A stretch of DNA of 64,000 bases from Caldichromatium japonicum (GTDB lineage: Bacteria; Pseudomonadota; Gammaproteobacteria; Chromatiales; Chromatiaceae): positions 434,001-498,000 of the forward strand of contig NZ_CP048029.1 in assembly GCF_011290485.1 (NCBI RefSeq), written 5' to 3'. A model generated the notes under the pieces. It was not told the origin of the DNA, searched no databases, and saw nothing but the letters and a program-made list of their open reading frames with translations. Positions 28,803-37,610 of this stretch are shown here, piece after piece. Position 1 is the stretch's first letter. Each line of letters opens with the position of its first letter. Position numbers and translations under genes: made by a program.

Positions 28803-30560
28803 ATGAAGGCCTATGATGTCGCGGCGATCCGCGCACAGTTCCCGATCCTCACTCGGCCTTGGGAGCCGCCGCTGATCTATCTCGACAATGCAGCAAGCAC
28901 CCAACAGCCTGCATGTGTGATCGAGGCGGTGGCCGACTATCACCGCGGCCAGCACGCCAACATCCATCGCGCCGTCCATCGACTCTCGCAAACCGCAACC
29001 CTTTTGTATGAGCAGGCACGCGAGCGGGTGGCGCGTTTCATCAATGCCCAAGAACCTGCCGAGTGCATCTTCACCCGCGGGACGACCGAATCGATCAATC
29101 TGGTCGCCGCTAGCTGGGGACGGGCGAACCTCAAGCCCGGCGATGAGATCCTGCTCTCGACCCTGGAACATCACTCAAACATCGTTCCCTGGCAGATGGT
29201 CGCCGAAGCGACGGGTGCGCATATCCGGGTCATCTCGATCGATGACTCGGGCGAGCTGGATCTCGATGCCTTTCGCCGTCTGCTCTCCAAGCGCACCCGT
29301 ATCCTCGCTATCACCCAGGTTTCGAATGCGCTTGGGACTGTCAATCCGGTCGCCGAGCTGATCGCCGAGGCCCATGCCGCAGGGGCCCTGGTCCTGATCG
29401 ATGGGGCTCAATGGGTGGCGCATGGACCGACCGATGTCCAGGCGCTTGATGCCGATTTCTATGTCTTCTCCGGGCACAAACTCTATGGCCCCACGGGGAT
29501 CGGTGTGCTCTATGGCAAGCGCCGATGGCTTGAGTCCATGTCGCCCTATCAGGGCGGGGGCGATATGATCGAGCGGGTGAGCTTTGAACAAACGCTCTAT
29601 GCCGATCTGCCCAATCGCTTCGAGGCCGGCACCCCCCACATCGCGGGCGCAATCGGCCTGGGGGTGGCGATCGACTGGCTGTCAGGGATCGGGTTTGCCG
29701 CGATCTCGGCCCATGAAGAGGGGTTGGTAGGGGCCGCGGTCACCCGTCTCGCTGAGGTGCCCGGGCTGGTCATCCAGGGGCGGCCCAGACAGCGGGCGGG
29801 GGTGGTGTCCTGGGTGATGGTGGACCCCCCGATCGCGACTCTCGATATCGGGGCAGCGCTCGACCTGCGCGGGATCTGTATCCGCACCGGGCATCACTGC
29901 TGTCAGCCGCTGATGGATCGTCTGGGGATCAGTTCAACCGCGCGCGCCTCGTTCGCCCTGTATAACCAGCTCGCTGAGGTCGAGGCGCTGGCGGCGGCGT
30001 TGCAAGAGATCCGCGAGAAGGCGATCCGCGGTCCCCGCCAAGCGGAGCACCGCCATCTTGGCGGCTTCTTTGAAGATGCCGGGGAGACCCCGGCGCTCCC
30101 CGAAACGCCCATCGCCTTTCCGCCCGCTAGCGCTGGGTCGGTTCAGGCAGCGGCTGATGGCATCATCGAGGAGTTCGATCTCTTGCCCGACTGGCCGGCA
30201 CGCTATCAGTATCTCATCGATCTCGGCGAGAGGCTCCCGCCGATGCCCGAGCCTTTGAAGACCGAGGCCAATACTGTGCGCGGGTGTCAGAGCCAGGTGT
30301 GGCTGGTGGCGCGACTGAGGCCAGGGACCGTCGATATCGTCGAGTTTTTGGCCGACAGCGATGTGGCCCTGGTGCGCGGTCTCATCGCCCTGTTGCTTAG
30401 GCTCTATGTCGGGCAGCGGGCCCAGGAGATCATTGGGTTTGACATCCGCTCGTTCTTCAATCGTCTGGGGCTCGATCAGCATCTCAGCCTCAGCCGACGC
30501 AATGGCCTCGAGGCCATGGTTGCACGCCTGCACGAGTTTGCGCGCACCCTAGGCCGGTAG
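28803..30560 (+). CDS. sufS: SufS-SufE fusion: cysteine desulfurase with its sulfur acceptor
   Basis: 585 residues uniting two proteins that are normally separate. Residues 1-405 are SufS: YLDNAASTQQP, GTTESINLVA, LEHHSNIVPWQ, FSGHKLYGPTG with the PLP lysine, and RTGHHCCQPLM with catalytic cysteine (Cys366/367). Residues 450-585 are SufE: EEFDLLPDWPARYQYLIDLG...VRGCQSQVWLVA with acceptor Cys495. The 45-residue linker (REKAIRGPRQAEHRHLGG...ETPALPETP) is low complexity and its DNA resembles a dispersed repeat. The fusion should pass persulfide within one chain to Fe-S assembly. No other suf genes are next to it. Confidence 0.92.
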   Translation: MKAYDVAAIRAQFPILTRPWEPPLIYLDNAASTQQPACVIEAVADYHRGQHANIHRAVHRLSQTATLLYEQARERVARFINAQEPAECIFTRGTTESINLVAASWGRANLKPGDEILLSTLEHHSNIVPWQMVAEATGAHIRVISIDDSGELDLDAFRRLLSKRTRILAITQVSNALGTVNPVAELIAEAHAAGALVLIDGAQWVAHGPTDVQALDADFYVFSGHKLYGPTGIGVLYGKRRWLESMSPYQGGGDMIERVSFEQTLYADLPNRFEAGTPHIAGAIGLGVAIDWLSGIGFAAISAHEEGLVGAAVTRLAEVPGLVIQGRPRQRAGVVSWVMVDPPIATLDIGAALDLRGICIRTGHHCCQPLMDRLGISSTARASFALYNQLAEVEALAAALQEIREKAIRGPRQAEHRHLGGFFEDAGETPALPETPIAFPPASAGSVQAAADGIIEEFDLLPDWPARYQYLIDLGERLPPMPEPLKTEANTVRGCQSQVWLVARLRPGTVDIVEFLADSDVALVRGLIALLLRLYVGQRAQEIIGFDIRSFFNRLGLDQHLSLSRRNGLEAMVARLHEFARTLGR

Positions 30561-30646
30561 AAGGTGGATTGTGGGGAGACTGGCGTCTTGGCTTGTGCGT
30601 GAATCGCGGCGATCTCTGTGGGATGATGGATGTCTGCGTTTGCAGT

Positions 30647-30667
30647 AGGGTGCGCACCGCGCATCTT
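30647..30667 (+). repeat. tagggtgcgca repeat, copy 3
   Basis: tagggtgcgcaccgcgcatct directly before the MITE-like element at 30668. Confidence 0.45.
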
Positions 30668-30785
30668 AGGGAAACGCTGATTTATTCGTCGCCCTGGGGA
30701 AAGCCGGAGTCCAGGTTATTGATTTGCATGGATTCGGGCGTGCACCTGCCGCAATGACGAGAAACGATTTGTTCAGCGTTTCCCT
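30668..30785. repeat. MITE-like inverted-repeat element, copy 1
   Basis: 118 bp with terminal inverted repeats of 13 bp (agggaaacgctga at the left and its complement tcagcgtttccct at the right). Inside, cgtcg...ggagtcc...ggattcgggcg...gcaatgacg resembles the interior of the element at 57371-57485. It has no coding capacity. Confidence 0.6.
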
Positions 30786-30863
30786 GATGGCTGGCCAGTG
30801 AGATGCCGCTGCCCCAGATGGAACGACAAGACCAACGAACGCGCTGATGATAACGAGCGGTTT

Positions 30864-33059
30864 ATGGACCCGATAGAGCCAACCGATGCATTGCGCCACC
30901 CCGATGGCAAGGATAGACCTGCGCATCTGCCGGACTGGACCGCTGCCGATCTGATTGATCTGGAATACTATCTCGATGCCGATGAGCGGCTATTACGCGA
31001 CCGCCCATCGAATCGCAAGGCGCTGGCCGCCCGCGACCGAGCGATCTATCTGGAACAGATCGAACCCCGACTCACCCAGCTTGCCCCCCATACCCCCTTA
31101 CACCGCCGTTTGAGTCTCCGTCTATGGCTGAAGGCCAGGCGGGTTAGCGAGGATGCTACCGTCCGGCGGCTGTTACCCGGGCTCATCTTTGCCCGCGCTC
31201 AACATCTAGGGCTGATCTTGCTTGGGCTGCTCGGCTTTGTCACCGGGGTCACCCTAACCAGGACCTTGCTCCATTATGACGGCCACCTGCCGGTCAGCGT
31301 CCCTTGGTTCGTCTTTCTGCTGGTCATCCTCCAGTTTGCGCTATCGCTCGGCGCAGCCCTGACCTGGCTGCGGCGCCTATGGCGCAACGATCGCCCTAAG
31401 ATCGATGAGTCCTGGTTTTTCAATCAGGTATTGCAGCCGGCGTTTGAGCATGTTGCCCATTGGTTACAGGGGCGGCAATTGGCGCATGTCACCCGCGATC
31501 AGCGAGAGCGCCTACTCGCGACCCAGGGCTTGGTGCGTGCCCATTTCAGCGTCTATGAACCCCTGGCGGTCCTCAATCTATTCATCCCGCTCCAGGTCTT
31601 CGGGATCACCTTCAATCTAGGAGTGATCCTGACCACCATCCTGCTCGAATGGTTTACCGACATCGCCTTCGGCTGGGGGACCTCGCTCTCGGCCCATCCC
31701 CAGACCATCTATGACCTGGTGCGCCTGATCGCCGCCCCCTGGGGCTGGCTATTCGGGGAAGGGGTGGGCTATCCAACCCTCGAGCAGATCGAGGGCTCGC
31801 GGATCTATCTGGAACAATGGGCCTTGCTGGGGCGCGGTTTCGAGCCCAATCCCGAGCATCTACGCGCCTGGCGCTGGTTTCTGGTCCTTGCGGTCTTTAC
31901 TTATGGCCTCCTGCCGCGCTTGTGCCTCCTGCTGGGCTCGCTGGCGGCCCAATATCTTACCCTCCGCGGTCTCAGCTTTACCCACGGACGCACCCAAGCG
32001 CTCTATGCGCGTATGCTGGCACCCCACCTGGACACGCAGACCAGCGAGACAGGGCAGGGGAGCGAGATGTATATCCCAACCGAACTGCCTGCACAGCCGC
32101 GGCGCTCAGCCTTGATTGGCCCCTTGCCGGCAGGCCAGATCCAGGTTGGCGCACGTCCTTGGCGTGAATCTCAGCCAGCCGTCGCGCCGTCTCCTGCTCA
32201 GGGGTTGACAGGGTCAGGCTCTCAGCCCGTCCAGCCAGGACAGGCGGGCTCATTGACGCATACCAACGAGCTTGGCACCCCCTTGGAGACTGTCGGTCTT
32301 GATCAGGCAGATTCATCAGAGGCAAGGGCGGAGGCTGGCCATACCGGGGGCGGGGATACAGCACCTATGGAGCCGGCGGGTGGGGACGGCGAGCCACTCC
32401 AGCCAGTTGCGCCGGCATCGGCTGACCATCTGGCGGGCGCCAGGGCCCTCTCGCAACCCGCTGCCGAACCCATAGCGGTTTGCCGGTCCGAAGGAGATGC
32501 CCTTGTCCCGCCGCTCAGTCAGGTATCGACCGAGGAGATACCTCCTGCTCCAGCCGAGCCGAGCCTTGAAGCAACCCAGGCACATCCAGCCGCGCCGCGC
32601 TATGCTGCCGATGCCTGTCTGGTCCTGATCCATGTCGATATCGATGACCTGCTTGAGCCCAAGGACCGCGAGCGCCTCGCCGATCTCTTACAACGTCTCA
32701 GCGGCTGGCGGATCGGCGCGACCGCGCCCTGCGGCGCCGGTAGCCAGATGACCGCGCAGGCGCTCGCCCTGATCGAGGAGGGTGTTTGGGAATCGCCCCC
32801 GCCGCGGATTGCGGTCATCCAGGACGGTTCCCAGCCGCCGATCACCGAATACCTGATCTTTTTGCGTGAGCTGCGCGCCGCAGCCGGACCCAAGGCCCAG
32901 TTGCTCTTGGCGCTGGTGGGCGATCCGGATGACGAGGATCGCCTGCCACCGCTGCGCGCCTTCGACTATCGCGATTGGCAGGCCAAGATCGATCAGATGG
33001 CCGACCCCTATCTGCGTCTGGAGATACTGAACCCGCCAGAGGAGGAGGGAAAAGACTGA
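30864..33059 (+). CDS. DUF2868 family membrane protein
   Basis: 731 residues, function unknown. Hydrophobic helices occur at about 110-135 (LGLILLGLLGFVTGVTLT), 140-165, 235-265 and 335-370. A Pro/Ala/Gln/Ser-rich, probably disordered segment spans about 395-590, and a soluble C-terminal domain (LVLIHVDIDDLLEPKDRERLADLL...LLLALVGDPDDEDRLPP) follows, resembling an alpha/beta fold. DUF2868 proteins are typically paired with DUF3482 GTPases, as here: the stop overlaps the next start (TGATG). The long linker seems larger than usual. I chose the ATG at 30864; the frame is open to 30798. Confidence 0.85.
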   Translation: MDPIEPTDALRHPDGKDRPAHLPDWTAADLIDLEYYLDADERLLRDRPSNRKALAARDRAIYLEQIEPRLTQLAPHTPLHRRLSLRLWLKARRVSEDATVRRLLPGLIFARAQHLGLILLGLLGFVTGVTLTRTLLHYDGHLPVSVPWFVFLLVILQFALSLGAALTWLRRLWRNDRPKIDESWFFNQVLQPAFEHVAHWLQGRQLAHVTRDQRERLLATQGLVRAHFSVYEPLAVLNLFIPLQVFGITFNLGVILTTILLEWFTDIAFGWGTSLSAHPQTIYDLVRLIAAPWGWLFGEGVGYPTLEQIEGSRIYLEQWALLGRGFEPNPEHLRAWRWFLVLAVFTYGLLPRLCLLLGSLAAQYLTLRGLSFTHGRTQALYARMLAPHLDTQTSETGQGSEMYIPTELPAQPRRSALIGPLPAGQIQVGARPWRESQPAVAPSPAQGLTGSGSQPVQPGQAGSLTHTNELGTPLETVGLDQADSSEARAEAGHTGGGDTAPMEPAGGDGEPLQPVAPASADHLAGARALSQPAAEPIAVCRSEGDALVPPLSQVSTEEIPPAPAEPSLEATQAHPAAPRYAADACLVLIHVDIDDLLEPKDRERLADLLQRLSGWRIGATAPCGAGSQMTAQALALIEEGVWESPPPRIAVIQDGSQPPITEYLIFLRELRAAAGPKAQLLLALVGDPDDEDRLPPLRAFDYRDWQAKIDQMADPYLRLEILNPPEEEGKD

Positions 33060-34495
33060 TGGCGGCCAAGATCCCGCGCATCGCGATCATGGGGCATCCT
33101 AATGCTGGCAAGTCATCCGTGGTTGCGACCCTGACCGAAAACGACCAGATCCCGATCGACAAACGAGCGGGGACTACCCTCAGATCCGATGTCTATCCCG
33201 TGGTGATCGACGGGCGCACGGTCATCGAGTTCATTGACACCCCCGGTTTTCAGAATCCAAACGCCGTCCTTGAATGGTTCCAGGCGCATGCCGACCTCCC
33301 GGATCTCGCCCGCGCCTTCGTCCGGGCGCATCGCGACGATCCCCGTTATGTCCATGATGTCGAGCTGATGACGCCGGTGGCCGAGGGCGCAGCGGTGATC
33401 TTAGTGGTCGATGGCTCCAAGCGTATCAAGGAAAAAGACCGGGTCGAGATCGAGCTCTTGCGGCTGACGGGCCGCCCACGCATGGCCATCCTCAACAACC
33501 TGACCCGCCAGCAGCGCTATATGGAGCAATGGCGCAACGATCTGAGCAAGGCGTTCAACTCAGTGCGCGACTTCAACGCCCACCGCGCTACCTATGCCGA
33601 ACGCATGCGCCTGCTCGAAGCCCTCAAAAGCATCGATCAGCGCTGGGAACCCTTGGTCGAGGAGGCGATCGATGCCTTTGCCCATGATTGGGAACGGCGC
33701 ACCGACGAGGCGGTCGGCACCATCATCGGTCTGTTAAAACGCGCCCTGAGCTTCAAGGTCTCGCGCACGGTCAAGCATGCCCAGGTCGTCTTTCAAAGTG
33801 GGCGCGAGCGCGTGCGTCAGGAGCTGTTGACTGAATTCGAAAACGGCCTGCGCCGGATGGAGGTCGAGGCCCAGGCCCAGATCCGCGCCCATTTCCGACA
33901 TCATGTCTGGCACATGCCGCCCGAGTCGGTGTTAAGCCATGATCTGTTGTCTGAGGAGGTCAGCGAGGCGCTAGGCCTATCCCGTCCGCAGCTCGCGATG
34001 GTCGGCGCTGCCGCGGGCGCTGCCTCCGGTGTCACCCTGGATCTTGCGCTTGCTGGCCATTCGTTAGGGGCGGGGGCGCTGATGGGGGCAGCGGCAGGCG
34101 GCTTTCTGGGGATTATGGGTGGGCGGGCGCTGGCCAAGCTCAATATCGAGCGTGCCCCCAACACCCATATCTATACCATCGGCCCAGTATCGAATCCGCG
34201 CTTTCCCTTCGTGTTGCTCGACCGCATTTTGCTCTACAGCGCGCGCGCCATGAACTGGGCGCATGGGCGTCAGGCCGCCGATGAGGATGACCCCGACAAG
34301 GTCCCCGACCGGCCCATTCGCCCCAAGGGTTTCACCGAGTCGCTGAGCCATCAGGAGCAGCGCGATCTGGCGCATTTCTTTCACGATCTTCGTCGTGGGC
34401 GTGAATCCCCTCACGAGGCGACCTGTCGCCAGATCGTCAAGCGCCTCTTGCGCGGCCTGGCCTTGGACGAGATCGACAGCCGCAGCGACCTGTGA
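33059..34495 (+). CDS. GTPase with C-terminal DUF3482 domain
   Basis: 478 residues. The N-terminal GTPase domain has G1 GHPNAGKS (12-19), switch I threonines in RAGTTLR, and G3 DTPGF (60-64). The usual G4 NKxD appears as NNLT in MAILNNLTRQQ, so guanine specificity may be altered. The DUF3482 part has an amphipathic middle region and a glycine-rich hydrophobic segment (GAAAGAASGVTLDLALAGHSLGAGALMGAAAGGFLGIMGG) likely to enter the membrane. Coupled by TGATG overlaps to both neighbours. A membrane-associated GTPase module with the DUF2868 protein is inferred. Confidence 0.88.
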   Translation: MAAKIPRIAIMGHPNAGKSSVVATLTENDQIPIDKRAGTTLRSDVYPVVIDGRTVIEFIDTPGFQNPNAVLEWFQAHADLPDLARAFVRAHRDDPRYVHDVELMTPVAEGAAVILVVDGSKRIKEKDRVEIELLRLTGRPRMAILNNLTRQQRYMEQWRNDLSKAFNSVRDFNAHRATYAERMRLLEALKSIDQRWEPLVEEAIDAFAHDWERRTDEAVGTIIGLLKRALSFKVSRTVKHAQVVFQSGRERVRQELLTEFENGLRRMEVEAQAQIRAHFRHHVWHMPPESVLSHDLLSEEVSEALGLSRPQLAMVGAAAGAASGVTLDLALAGHSLGAGALMGAAAGGFLGIMGGRALAKLNIERAPNTHIYTIGPVSNPRFPFVLLDRILLYSARAMNWAHGRQAADEDDPDKVPDRPIRPKGFTESLSHQEQRDLAHFFHDLRRGRESPHEATCRQIVKRLLRGLALDEIDSRSDL

Positions 34496-35805
34496 TGGAT
34501 CTTGAGACCCTGTTGGCGCTCGATCGCGCCCACCTCTGGCACCCTTATGCCAGCCCCAGCGACCCTGGGCCCATCTATCCGGTGCGTGCTGCCCGCGGCT
34601 GTCGGATCGAGCTCATGGACGGACGCTCGCTCATCGACGGCATGGCCTCCTGGTGGTGCGTCATCCACGGCTATAACCACCCGCGCCTCAATCAGGCGCT
34701 TTGCGATCAGGCTGCGCGGATGGCCCATGTGATGTTCGGGGGCTTGACCCATGAGCCTGCGGTTCGCCTAGCCAAGACCCTGGTGGACCTCACCCCAGAG
34801 CCGCTCGAACATGTGTTTTTCTGCGACTCGGGCTCGGTGGCGGTCGAGGTCGCCATCAAGATGGCCATCCAGTTCTGGATCGCGCGCGGTCAGCCCGAGC
34901 GTCACCGGCTCCTCAGTCTGCGTTCGGGCTATCACGGCGACACCTGGCACGCCATGTCGGTTTGCGATCCGGTCACTGGCATGCATCACCTGTTCGCCCG
35001 GGCCCTGCCCAAGCAGCTCTTTGCGCCGGCGCCGAGCTGTCGCTTCGGCGAGCCCTGTCCTGAGTCCGAGCTTGCCCCCTTTGCCGAGCTCATCGAGCGC
35101 CATCGTCACGAGCTTGCCGCTGTAATCCTCGAGCCCATCGTCCAGGGGGCAGGCGGGATGCGCTTTTATAGCGCTGAGTATATCAAGGGGGTGCGTGCAC
35201 TCTGCGATCGGTTCGATGTGCTCCTGATCGCCGATGAGATCGCCACGGGTTTCGGGCGCACGGGGAGTCTATTTGCCTGCGCCCATGCTGGGATACACCC
35301 GGATATCATGGCGGTCGGGAAGGCCCTGACCGGCGGCTATCTCTCGCTGGCCGCAACCCTCGCCACTGCGCGAGTCGCCGAGACCATCGCGGGCGGTACC
35401 CCCGGGGTCTTCATGCATGGGCCGACCTTTATGGCCAATCCCCTGGCCTGTGCGGTCGCCAACGCCAGCATCGAGTTGCTTTTAGAGGACGACTGGCAGG
35501 GTGCGCTGCGGCGTATCGAACAAGGACTTGAGTTGGGCCTCGCCCCGTGCCGCGGGCGGCCTGGGGTCTCGGATGTGCGCGTCTTGGGGGCAATCGGTGT
35601 GGTCGAGCTCGAGCGCCCGGTCCCCATGCGCGCAGTGGTGCCGAATTTCGTCGAGCTTGGGGTGTGGGTGAGGCCATTCGCTCGGCTGATCTATCTCATG
35701 CCGCCCTATGTGATCGGCGAGACCGAGCTTGCGCGGCTCTGTGCTGCGGTCGTCCAGGTCGTCGCTGAGCTGCCTGGGCTGTGGGCGCAGGAGGGTAGGG
35801 TATGA
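34495..35805 (+). CDS. bioA: Adenosylmethionine-8-amino-7-oxononanoate transaminase
   Basis: PLP enzyme of biotin synthesis that converts KAPA to DAPA using S-adenosylmethionine. 436 residues. Landmarks: HLWHPYASPSDPGP, GCRIELMDGRSLIDGMASWWCVIHGYNHP, FFCDSGSVAVEVAIKMA, RSGYHGDTWHAMSVCDP, EPIVQGAGGM, LIADEIATGFGRTG and VGKALTGGYLSLAATL with the PLP lysine. Start ATG overlaps the stop of the GTPase gene. The rest of the biotin pathway is not in the window, so its place in this operon is unusual. Confidence 0.96.
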   Translation: MDLETLLALDRAHLWHPYASPSDPGPIYPVRAARGCRIELMDGRSLIDGMASWWCVIHGYNHPRLNQALCDQAARMAHVMFGGLTHEPAVRLAKTLVDLTPEPLEHVFFCDSGSVAVEVAIKMAIQFWIARGQPERHRLLSLRSGYHGDTWHAMSVCDPVTGMHHLFARALPKQLFAPAPSCRFGEPCPESELAPFAELIERHRHELAAVILEPIVQGAGGMRFYSAEYIKGVRALCDRFDVLLIADEIATGFGRTGSLFACAHAGIHPDIMAVGKALTGGYLSLAATLATARVAETIAGGTPGVFMHGPTFMANPLACAVANASIELLLEDDWQGALRRIEQGLELGLAPCRGRPGVSDVRVLGAIGVVELERPVPMRAVVPNFVELGVWVRPFARLIYLMPPYVIGETELARLCAAVVQVVAELPGLWAQEGRV

Positions 35806-36695
35806 CGCCGTGCCTGCCTGCTGGGTGTGAGAGTCGGCACCCTGGATGCCTTCAGACCAGCCCCCTCTTGGGGCGGACATGGTTCGGTCGTATCCGGCTA
35901 GGAGTCGGGGTGCTGGCGGCCTTGATCCTTGCCGCCTGTGCCGCCCCGTGTCCGTTGTCGGCGCCCATCAACCCGCCCGAGACTCAGATTGCCCCGGACC
36001 TGATCAGCGATCCCCCGCCGGCAGCCGGATCCAGTGGGGCCTTGGCTGCTGGCGAGTATGGGATGCTGTATTTCTCAGGCCATCAAGGGACACGGATCGC
36101 GACCGACCTTGCGCTCAATCGGCTCTATGAGGATGCCCTCCCCGGCTATGGGCTGTATACCTTTGTCCTGCCCGGCAGCAAGGACGCCCATAGCGCTGCC
36201 GGGGACCGGCTCCGTCAGCGTGAGCTATTGCGTTTGATCGAGACCTATGCATCTGATTCAGAAGAACAGGACAAGGCGCCCCGCCCAGACTCACATGTGT
36301 TCGTGGTGCCGGTACGTGCCAGATCTTTAGATGCGCCGCTTGCCGAGCTCCTGGCTGCTGAGCTAGGGGGGCTGATGCGCCGCGAGCTTGCCGGTATTCT
36401 GCGTCAGCGCGGTCATGGTCAGTGGGCGATGCGTCTCGAACGCAATCCCGGCCCTTTCTTGGTCAGTGCCCCCGAGCCGCGCCTGATCCCAGATCGGGGT
36501 GGCATGCCGCGCCTTCTGATCGATCTCTCCGGTATGGGCTTCGAGGTCTTGTATGATCTTGTCGATCGCTATGATCAGGATCTGCCGGCGGGATTGGGCG
36601 GACGCCCCGAGGCCCTGATGGCGCTGCGCACCCAACTGTCCACCCTGCCGGCCTGGTCCCAGCTCGGCCCTCAGGCGCGGCTGATCACACCCTGA
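35802..36695 (+). CDS. Putative lipoprotein of unknown function
   Basis: 297 residues with a 4-base overlap with bioA. A hydrophobic run ending LILAACAAP near residue 46 looks like a lipobox, but it is preceded by an unusually long N-terminus containing several cysteines, so the real start may be further in. The mature part (LYFSGHQGTRIATDL...SHVFVVPVRARSLDAPLAELL...LLIDLSGM) is not recognised. Confidence 0.7.
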   Translation: MTPCLPAGCESRHPGCLQTSPLLGRTWFGRIRLGVGVLAALILAACAAPCPLSAPINPPETQIAPDLISDPPPAAGSSGALAAGEYGMLYFSGHQGTRIATDLALNRLYEDALPGYGLYTFVLPGSKDAHSAAGDRLRQRELLRLIETYASDSEEQDKAPRPDSHVFVVPVRARSLDAPLAELLAAELGGLMRRELAGILRQRGHGQWAMRLERNPGPFLVSAPEPRLIPDRGGMPRLLIDLSGMGFEVLYDLVDRYDQDLPAGLGGRPEALMALRTQLSTLPAWSQLGPQARLITP

Positions 36696-36717
36696 AGATC
36701 CTTGCAGGTTGAGTACG

Positions 36718-37314
36718 ATGAACCTCATGCCATCCGGATTTGGCAGCTTCTTGCGCTTTCTGCTCGGGACCCTGCTGTTACAAGGGGTCACCCTGCTCTT
36801 GATCTATACAGCACTCCATACCGACTGGCTCAAGACCTGGCCGCTCTTTGCCGCGCTCGGCGGGGCGATCGCGGTCCTGGTCGCACTCTGGTTCAACACC
36901 ATCGTTCTGGCCGACCGCCACCGCACAGTCTCCAAGGTCAGCGAGCGTCATTCCAAGGAGCGCGAGAAGATCAAACTGCGCGCCGAACAGGAGCGGCTCA
37001 AGGCCACCAAGGAGGCGGCGCGCGTCCAGAAACGGGCCTCGATGGGCCTGAGCCTCAAGACAGGTCTGGTGGTCGGCGGGACCTTCGGGCTGGGGATCGC
37101 CATGATGTTCGCCCAGTTCATGACCCTTGGGCTGGTGACGCTGACCGCCGCTGGCGGGGCGGCCCTCGGCTATGCGGTACGGGCGCGTCAGGAGAAGGCC
37201 ATCGCCGCCAAGCGTCTGGCCGCCGAGGAACGCTCGCTTAGGATCATCGAGGTTGAGCCCAAGGCTGCACTTGTGCGTCAGGGGCGCTCAGTCGGAGACG
37301 AGCTTAAGACCTAG
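36718..37314 (+). CDS. Membrane protein with central coiled coil
   Basis: 198 residues, unknown function. Two hydrophobic helices near the N-terminus (FLRFLLGTLLLQGVTLLLIY and WPLFAALGGAIAVLVALWF), then a charged coiled-coil stretch (VSERHSKEREKIKLRAEQERLKATKEAARVQK, about residues 73-105), then a further pair of hydrophobic segments. It is the last gene of the operon that begins with the DUF2868 gene. A TTG at 36709 would add three residues; the ATG is preferred. Confidence 0.75.
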   Translation: MNLMPSGFGSFLRFLLGTLLLQGVTLLLIYTALHTDWLKTWPLFAALGGAIAVLVALWFNTIVLADRHRTVSKVSERHSKEREKIKLRAEQERLKATKEAARVQKRASMGLSLKTGLVVGGTFGLGIAMMFAQFMTLGLVTLTAAGGAALGYAVRARQEKAIAAKRLAAEERSLRIIEVEPKAALVRQGRSVGDELKT

Positions 37315-37328
37315 GATCCCGATCACGA

Positions 37329-37610
37329 TCAGCCCCCGAAAAAGGCGCGGGCGAGGGTTGCGGGTTCCCCGAAGATCCAGATCCCCAGCACAAAGGTTCC
37401 CGCCGCCCCGATCCCCGTCCAGACCGCATAAGCGGTGCCGATCGGGATGACCCTTTGCGCAAGCACCAAAAAGCCGCCGCTTGCGGCCATACAGAGGGCG
37501 GCGAAGAGAAGCCAGCCCCAGTGCGGAACGGCACCCGTCCAACCGAGTTTAAGGCCCACCGGCCAGCCCCATTCACATAGCCCAGCGATGAGCAGATAGA
37601 CCCAGGCCAT
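37329..37610 (-). pseudogene. SMR-family exporter (SugE/Gdx-like) with 3' frameshift
   Basis: 93 residues in the first frame: WVYLLIAGLCEWGWPVGLKLGW with the essential membrane Glu13, then three transmembrane helices with IPIGTAYAVWTGIGAAGTFVLG, a signature of the guanidinium exporter branch. The frame stops after ARAFFGG, where relatives continue into TM4. In a neighbouring frame the sequence GLIVIGILGLKLVSD follows to the stop at 37288, exactly the missing C-terminus. A one-base change in the ttttt run near 37340 explains it. The gene is probably inactivated, unless this is a sequencing error. Start overlaps the stop of the upstream lipoprotein gene. Confidence 0.8.

Larger units (their letters stand above)
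30561..30863 (+). other. Intergenic region with repeats between sufSE and the DUF2868 gene
   Basis: No gene. It contains a copy of the tagggtgcgca repeat (30647-30667) directly followed by a 118-bp inverted-repeat element (30668-30785). The promoter of the downstream five-gene operon should lie in the remaining bases, but I see no strong match. Confidence 0.5.
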
